Source of the DNA: Lunularia cruciata
Taxonomy: Eukaryota; Streptophyta; Marchantiopsida; Lunulariales; Lunulariaceae
DNA length: 64,000 nt
Assembly (NCBI GenBank): GCA_948567375.1
Contig: OX419755.1
Location: 75,972,931-76,036,930, forward strand
Direction of reading: 5' to 3'
The notes beneath the pieces were generated by a model. That model was not told where the DNA came from. It made no database searches and saw only the letters and a program-made list of their open reading frames with translations. Each line of letters begins with the position of its first letter. Position 1 is the stretch's first letter. This document shows positions 57,318 through 64,000 of the stretch, piece by piece. The translations under genes were made by a program, and so were the position numbers.

Positions 57318-60300
57318 TTACGCACTATGGTCCTTGGCTATTGGCTTTGGAGCAACCATAGATATGGGTTCATTTTCACGATTCGTAGTGGTTGGCATTG
57401 CAGTAGTATCTTCTCTAACTCCATCATGCTCGGGAATGCTGTCCCCTCTATTCTCACGATCATGAGTATTGTCATCTCTAACAGGATCCGATTCGACACT
57501 TCCATGATCATCTTCAGTGTGCTCATTTTGCACAGCCCGTGGATCTTCTGTTCTATTTCCGGTATCACCTTCTTCTTCGTCGACAACAGGGCAAAGGTCT
57601 CGTCTAGTTTGATGATATATCACAACAGTGATCGCTATCAGCACAAAATACGCTAAAACGGATGCGACTGCAATAAAAGCTGTAGAGTTCAGAACTCTTT
57701 TCCAAAGTGCCTGCTTTCCTGTTTCGGATGGAGGATTTGTGGGCCTTGCTATGCATCCCGTTTGATTACTACCTTGGAGATTGGGATTGCATTCAATCCT
57801 GCGCGACCAAAACAACCGAACTTGGTCAGGCTTAAGCACTCCCAAGCTTCAGCGTGTTCTGAATTTGCTTCAATCGTACAGCATGTCTTCTCATTACTAG
57901 GCTTACCAAGCTTTTTTACCAGCCAGAAGTTCACACGAATTTGAGGGTAGTTCTTTGCCGTTGCTTGGAGCACATATCAAAGACCAATTCTAATTCATAC
58001 GTGACTGCTAGTGGCATTTAAGACTAAATCCTTGACTCAGAACACACAGCACAAAATTGACATTAACGTTTGCCACCTCAGTATGAGATTTTTCAAATCT
58101 CCATCATTCTCTCAAGCTTTTATGCTAACCAAAAGCTCGTAGTAAGATACCAAGAAGGGAGAACATCTCACGCAAGTTTAAGACTAGGCTTTCGAAAAGC
58201 GATGGGTACTTCTCCACTCAAGTTATTGTCGTTTAAATATCTGCATCAAGATTGATGTTTAATTAGGAAATTATTAATTACAGCATAAACAACTTTTGAT
58301 ATATAGAGAAAGTAAATCAAGGATGTAGGTAAAGGAATACCAGTATGAAGAAACTAAATGTTTACGCGAAAATAAACGAAAGCTTCATAAGACCTACCAG
58401 GTTGATGTGAGAACAAATATGCAATAGATTGAGAAAAGTCTCCACGAATAGCTTCCAATCCAATTAACATTCTTTTATATTTCACCGCAAGACAAGGTAG
58501 GCATTATGATTTCATATTGTAAAACTAAACTCACAATGCGACCAGATATGAGATATTAGCCAAGTTGAAGGGTATGTTTCCAGTGAAGTTGTTTTGCTCC
58601 AAGTGCCTGGTCACATAACGCAGTCATCAACATGTCGTTATTATAAATATGAGACTATTAATTATATAGATTCCGGTAAGCACATGAACTTCTGTGTCCA
58701 TAAGCTTCAAACTCATGAATTAGAATTATATTACTTACTTCTACTCACTTAAAAATAATTTGGTGGCATGGAGAGCCAAGGACTTAGTTAGTGACTGATA
58801 TCAAGTAAGATTTTACTTACAGAATTTCAAGTTTCTCCAGATCACAAAATACTGGAATGTCGCCCACCAAACCTTTCTTCTCTAATAACCTGAGGCGTCA
58901 CCATAAAAGATACGTGATTTCCATAGGCAGCTTTTTAGGATCATACTAGCTTTCTCCCTCCACAAATCACTCAGCGAGAAGAATATAAATTATTGCGCAC
59001 CAGTAATAAACCTCAGTCAAAACGTAAGACATTTTCTCAGTAATATTGAATCAAAATTATCAAATCTAGATTTCTGCCTGAACATTTTTCTAAAATATAA
59101 TTTTTTAATTTTGTAATCTCAATGACATTCGCTCTGAAAATTATCACATAATTCTCATTAGTTTATTCTACTACTTGTTGAGAAATGAAAAATATAGCCA
59201 TCTGGCATATGAAGTCCCAATTAATAGGAAATTGTCATTTTTCATGTAGATCTGACGAATAGAGAAAAACTTAGTCTAACTTGCTTTACCCAATATGACT
59301 CGAGGAAAAGGGTGGGAGGCAAATAAAACAATTAATAAAGCGCTTAATTAGATCTCCTGGACTCCTTTGTCCAAGAAAACAGCAATTTGCCTGAAATGGC
59401 GTAGTAAACTATCGTTCCTACAGTCGAACAGTTAACTTAAGATCCCTCCATTGTTGACATGGGCAAACTCTAATTAAAGTAAAGGAAATCAAGTAAGTGA
59501 GATAAATTAGTTGTTAATCATTAGTTTTCTGGTCTAGCGCGAAATCTGTACATTAGCTTGCTGTTACACATCGAAATCATAGCCGATTCTACGCGCAAAA
59601 ATCGCATCTTGCAGGCCAACGTGACTTACCTCGTCCATGAAAGATATGACGAATGTCAGCGCATGCGCTGTACAAAGAGGGTGGATAATTTCGACTCGTG
59701 GGAATGTAAGACAGAGTTCATGAAGGAGGAACCAGGCATGGTACCGATAATGGTGGGCAGGAAGCTTGCGGGAAATGGAATTAGATAACTTGAACCATCA
59801 TGGAGGAAATGGGATTTGGATTGACTAAGATATGGACAACTGAGGAGGAGGGGTGTCGGTGAGTATAACGTTCGATGAGTTGATCATGCGGGAAGGGGAA
59901 ATAAGAATCGCTGTGGACGTGGAAAGTTTGATCGATCAGGGCTTCAATCTTGGTGTGGACGGATTGATCGTGATCATGGAGCACGGGAAGATATGCTAGG
60001 GCATATGGAACAAAAAAGAGAAAAACTTCGGGGAGTTGGGTGCGTACACTTGGATAACTCTTGGTGGATCGCTGTAGTCGCATAGAATCCAATCCCAGGG
60101 TACAGGTAAGCAAGGATCTCCCGTCCAGACGATGGGGAAATTCAGTTGCCGCTGAATGCTGGAAAGCGCATTTACTGTAGAACAATGAGAGCAATCACGG
60201 AGCAGACTGTGAGTACTACTTATGCCTGAAAATTTTTCCACTTCAACCCGCTGCGAAGGGATTAACAAGGCAAGGTGGTATACCATCGTTCTCGTCAGTT

Positions 60301-61533
60301 CGGGATGCCAAGGAGTTGATGGAGAAGAACTCCGCAGCGTTGAGCACAGCAGGTGCGCCCTCCAAGATGGATCTGATTTCCCACTTGCTTCGGACGAAAT
60401 CCAATGGGGTACTCATAGTGCGGACGTCCGAGAAAGTAATCTCGTTTGTTGTTCTGTTGTCCGGGAACAATTCTCTATCTTCGAAGTAGATAGACTGTCG
60501 AGTAAACATTGGTGTCTGGAAATCGTCCAACATGTATAGTATCGAGAGGAAGCTGGTGGTTTCTCGGGTGTTGAGCATGTCTCTTTCGCTCAATCCTATC
60601 TGATCTAGCTGGAAGCTGACTGCGGGCTGAACTGACCAGCCTGTGTGCATAACAGACACTGGTGGGTCAGACACAGAGGGAACTCGTGTGATATTAATCT
60701 CGTCGAATACCCTGCTCGAGATGTCATTTCTTACAAGCCAAATGCGGTCGAAACGATCGTCAGGATACCTGCTTCAATGCCCACGGAGCGTGACTGATTA
60801 GCTCCAAAGCCGTTCCCATTTTTCCCTCACATTTCGTCGTTATAAACTTGCTTTGATGATTATTTTCGTGGCAACTATGGATGAAAAGCATCGGTATGAT
60901 ACAGAAAGTCACGTTCGAGAGAGTTTACCTTAAAGAACTCTGGCCCTCGGAGCCCCCACAGTCGATTCTACTCAGTAAGGATAGGAAGTTTCGTCCCATT
61001 AACAACTCGCCATATATGGTGTCTTTCAGTGGTCGTAACTCTAAGGACGATATGAATGGGTCACCCTCTCCAATGTTGATGAGACAAAAGTACATGTTGT
61101 TGCTCTGAGCAGTCAAAATACCTTCTTTCGTGAGCGTATCTGCAGACATGTAGACTGTGATCCAGAGAGTAGTATCCACGGATATATTGAAACGAAGAAA
61201 ACTGCTGACCTGGGAATTGTCCGGATGAAACATAGCTCGAAGAAGATATGTTTCTCGTTCCTTCGCCGGCAGAATGTAGCAGTTTTTCGTTCTAGAGGTG
61301 GCTGTGGGGAAATATCTTACAGTTTGCAGTGCTCGAGAGGGGAACCCAGCGCTGCATGTCTTAAGCAGCTGGTCAGTTCCTGTTTTAATGTACTCATCAT
61401 CCATGACCCAGTTAATTCCCGTCATCTCATCAGTGTAATTTTCTTGGCTTCCACAATCAATGCTAATAAATCCTGCACATGTACAAAACACAATCACCTC
61501 AACAAGTTTGAGAACCTTTCCACATAATTGCAT
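57318..61533 (-). CDS. Malectin-like/LRR receptor-like protein without kinase (RLP4-like)
   Basis: Cell-surface receptor-like protein. Exons (minus): 61533-60929, 60768-60284, 60174-60048, 58889-58821, 58606-58535, 58240-58172, 57798-57318. All are GT-AG and in phase, giving 635 residues. A malectin-like ectodomain begins FISIDCGSQENYTDE and includes RYPDDRFDRIW; malectin-like domains resemble sugar-binding folds. Then WTGDPCLPVPWDWILCDY, the conserved link to the LRRs, and three LRRs (GLVGDIPVFCDLEKLEIL; NNFTGNIPFNLANISYL; NNLSGEVPIAF). A transmembrane helix (57615-57686) is followed by an acidic tail of about 95 residues ending in a stop. The LRR exons of 69-72 bp are typical. The closest relatives I know are plant malectin/LRR kinases such as At1g67720 and kinase-less RLP4-like proteins. 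Here no kinase exon is seen. The N-terminus is uncertain: GTGCAG at 61473-61478 could be a splice acceptor with the signal-peptide exon further upstream. One LRR exon found in relatives was not located. Confidence 0.88.
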
Positions 61534-61539
61534 TTCCAG

Positions 61540-61860
61540 TACTAAACCTGGTGAATCACGTCTAAATGCTAATTAGGCTTCTAAAGACACCATTATCCTG
61601 AGCGAAGCTCCAATGTTTGGTCTGCAGTCTTCCTTCTAGAGGGTACCAATCTCAACGCTAGATCTGGCGAAGCACGCCTTAAATGTCGGTACGCATCTAG
61701 TGCTGAACATATTTTTGAGGCCCTTAGAGTGGTTCGACGTTAAGTCCACATTCTAAACTTGTATCTGGAAACAATTTCGGCACTAGACCTGGAGAATCAC
61801 GTCGAAGTTCTAGCTAAGCTTCTAGTGCCATACCATTTTCTTGAGCAAATGCTTCAATTT
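61540..61860. repeat. Degenerate tandem repeat, about 120-bp unit, 2.6 copies
   Basis: Units start near 61540 (ACTAAACCTGGTGAATCACG), 61660 (GCTAGATCTGGCGAAGCACG) and 61781 (ACTAGACCTGGAGAATCACG). They abut the 5' end of the receptor-like gene, so they fall in its promoter or first intron. Confidence 0.8.
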
Positions 61861-63450
61861 GAATTCGAAGTACGAAGTACAAAGTCACTATCTTCCACTG
61901 AATCCCCATCGCAACACGGTCGTGCTTCTCGATTCTATATTCTCAGTCACTGTGGTTCTCTCTACCCGAAAGTCCAGACATCAAATTGGATTTGAGGACT
62001 GGCCCTCTTCTTCACGACTTGAATAGCTTAAATACTTATCGCTCAAACAGTATGCAGTAGATGTTGTGATCAGTTGAACATCCACTGCATACGGGTGGCG
62101 TATTAAGGCATCAGGCACGAGTGTGATGCACACGTGTCTCTTTTCAAACTTGACCCGAGAGTTTCAAGTGGTACATGCTGCTGAAAATTGTCGAGGTGTA
62201 GTTAGAAGGATCGGATGATCAGGCAGGTGCTTAATTTGTACTGGTGGACCCTAACCAAAGAGAGGATCTAACAATTCATACAGTCCCGATAGCAGGTTAG
62301 GAATCCGCTCTCTCACTCCCTAGATGTTTCTATGAAGGTGTGATGATTCTTGTAAGCGAGCAGATAAAGTGAACAATGGGGCATTGACCTTAAGAAACTT
62401 TCAAAACTTGGTTACCACCGTATCAAGCTGTTGCATCTAAATAGTTCACCGATGAACCTCCTTTCCATCCGGGGGCTGCGCGAACAGGCTATTATAGTTC
62501 CTTTCATGCATATTGCAATATGCATGGACATAGTATTTGGCTGCAGAAGTGAAGGTTGCAAAGGGAAACTATACAGGATTATGTACATCAGTATTGAGGT
62601 TTAGACAGAGACAAAAATCGACGGAGAGATGTTCATTTGTACTCCAGGGCATGTTATGGGTGTGCCCAATACAGAGAAGCGACGACGAGTCCAAAGGACT
62701 CAGGATTCTCTCCCCTGATATCCTCATGTGTCACAGATTCTCATACAGCCAGCACGACAGCATCTCGAGGTCCTAAGTGTCCAGTTCAAATGAGGTTCGA
62801 TGGTACCCCTTGGCCATCCTTCTCTTTTGTTTGTCCTGAAGATCGCTAGAATCTCATGCCATCCATGAAGATCGATACATTATCGGATCACAGAGGGACA
62901 CATCGAGTTTCATCAACCTTCTGTTGTGTACAGAAGCTCGGTCCCTAGCTCGATGTGGAAATAACTAAGTGTACGTTTACAGTCAATAGATATATGTACC
63001 GAATTCCATCTCTTTCTTGCTTACTGTCGACTACAAGGAGGGGACAAAAAGATCTCAGTATTTGCAGTTCCGTATCCATCATTGATGTATCGATTTGCGT
63101 CTGTAGCGCGCGCCAGATTGCCCCACATGCTGAAGTGCTGTAATAATTCCTCCTCTATTTCACGTTTCACGTTATACTATACAGCGCACGCGCTCATACA
63201 CTATGTGGATGTCATCGACGTATTTCACTACCAATTACCACTCTTCCTAAACTTGTAATTGTTCATGTATATTGATGTGCTATCCATCGATTGGCAAATC
63301 TCGAGAACTTATTAACGAAACCGATAAGATCCTCGAGGACCCACTTCCAATTCCGAAATCTTGAGATGGTTCCATCAAGAACTACTTCTGATCTATTTTA
63401 ATGATTGTACCGCGTCACCAGGTACTTGAACAGGAAGGTCAGCGAGAGAA
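61861..63450. other. No gene recognised
   Basis: Short frames only. This may contain the promoter, and possibly the first exon, of the receptor-like gene, but no signal-peptide exon could be picked out with confidence. Confidence 0.4.
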
Positions 63451-63511
63451 TAATATGTTGGACTAGGTTTTCTAATATGTTGGACTTTTCTAATATGTTG
63501 GACTAGGTTTT
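63451..63511. repeat. Short tandem repeat TAATATGTTGGACT
   Basis: Three units of 18-22 bp, TAATATGTTGGACTAGGTTT and a shorter form between two longer ones. Confidence 0.9.
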
Positions 63512-63589
63512 AAAGGTTCTTCCAGAGTCTTCTGTTTAAAGTCTTTGAGTTTGACTTGTAAGATGGTTTTTTTTTTTGAGTATGGAGAT

Positions 63590-63670
63590 ACACTACATCT
63601 ATATATGTATCTATATTATACTATAGATGTTAAGGTTTGTACATAGCACCTAGTGTTGGGATCCCTTCTG
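63590..63670 (+). repeat. Copia-LTR-like fragment
   Basis: GTATCTATATTATACTATAG and GTACATAGCACCTAGTG match 55530-55575 of the copia LTR (ACTATAGGTGTTAGG, TACATAGCACCTGGTG). The sequence up to the window end shows no gene. Confidence 0.6.
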
Positions 63671-64000
63671 ATTTATCTCTTACTCTTACTTACAATCTTC
63701 AATTATTGAAATCAGTCCTGTAGGAAAGAAAGACATATAGGGAAAAAGAGAGAGGTAGAAAAATATACTCACAAACATAAATAGATGCACAAGAATTACC
63801 CTGGTTAATCGTCACTTGCTCCTCCGCCCAAGCAACATGGATAAAAGAATTTTACTCCCTCTCAATTCAGGTTATCAAAATCAATGGGAAGCTCCGTCTC
63901 AACCAACTCTTTCCCTATCCAATCTGTTCAAGAGTCTATCTTGATCCGCCCTTTTCTTGATTATCTCTTTCTCATATGATCTGATCATACCTCTCATGGT

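Noticed and set aside
1-64000. tRNA, rRNA, CRISPR or organelle-derived segments
   Set aside because: No cloverleaf, rRNA core or evenly spaced repeat-spacer pattern was noticed in reading the window.

Overview
Nuclear DNA of a land plant. The window holds three recognisable host genes, all on its right half, in a deep bed of decayed transposable elements. The host genes are plant-type: a plastid 2-Cys peroxiredoxin, a chimeric extensin with a Stig1 domain, and a malectin-like/LRR receptor-like protein. Introns are short. Two element families are of kinds I associate with charophyte algae and early land plants rather than seed plants: a Ty3/gypsy element carrying a cytosine-5 DNA methyltransferase, and a LINE ending in a zinc knuckle plus restriction-like endonuclease. 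A non-seed plant, possibly a bryophyte such as a liverwort, is my best guess; this is inference.

Left part (about 1.9-21.3 kb): one nested retrotransposon complex. The outermost layer is a plus-strand Ty3/gypsy element with protease, C5-methyltransferase and integrase segments. A minus-strand chromovirus (3519-14655) sits inside its protease region, flanked by the 5-bp duplication AGATG. The chromovirus itself holds a second gypsy element with a 2.2-kb LTR (5008-8852), placed in its chromodomain, and a solo LTR (9393-10084), placed in its integrase. A third insertion, with TGATAACC/GGTTATCA ends (16961-21082), splits the integrase of the outer element.

Middle (21.3-35.5 kb): AT-rich, without a convincing gene. 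It has a long inverted repeat, tandem duplications, a fragment of the LINE family, a solo chromovirus LTR and short copies of the LINE 3' tail.

Right part (35.5-64 kb): the peroxiredoxin gene (7 exons, plus), with a tandem duplication across one splice acceptor and an intronic hairpin; a decayed but nearly full-length RLE-type LINE (about 40.45-43.76 kb, plus); the chimeric extensin (minus); a Ty1/copia fossil (54.6-55.7 kb); and the kinase-less malectin/LRR receptor-like protein (minus, 7 exons found). The three genes show no sign of acting together: one is plastid redox defence and two are cell-surface or wall proteins. At least seven dispersed copies of one 3' tail, all ending near GCGGTCGCC, link the LINE to 5'-truncated offspring across the window. 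No RNA gene or CRISPR array was seen.
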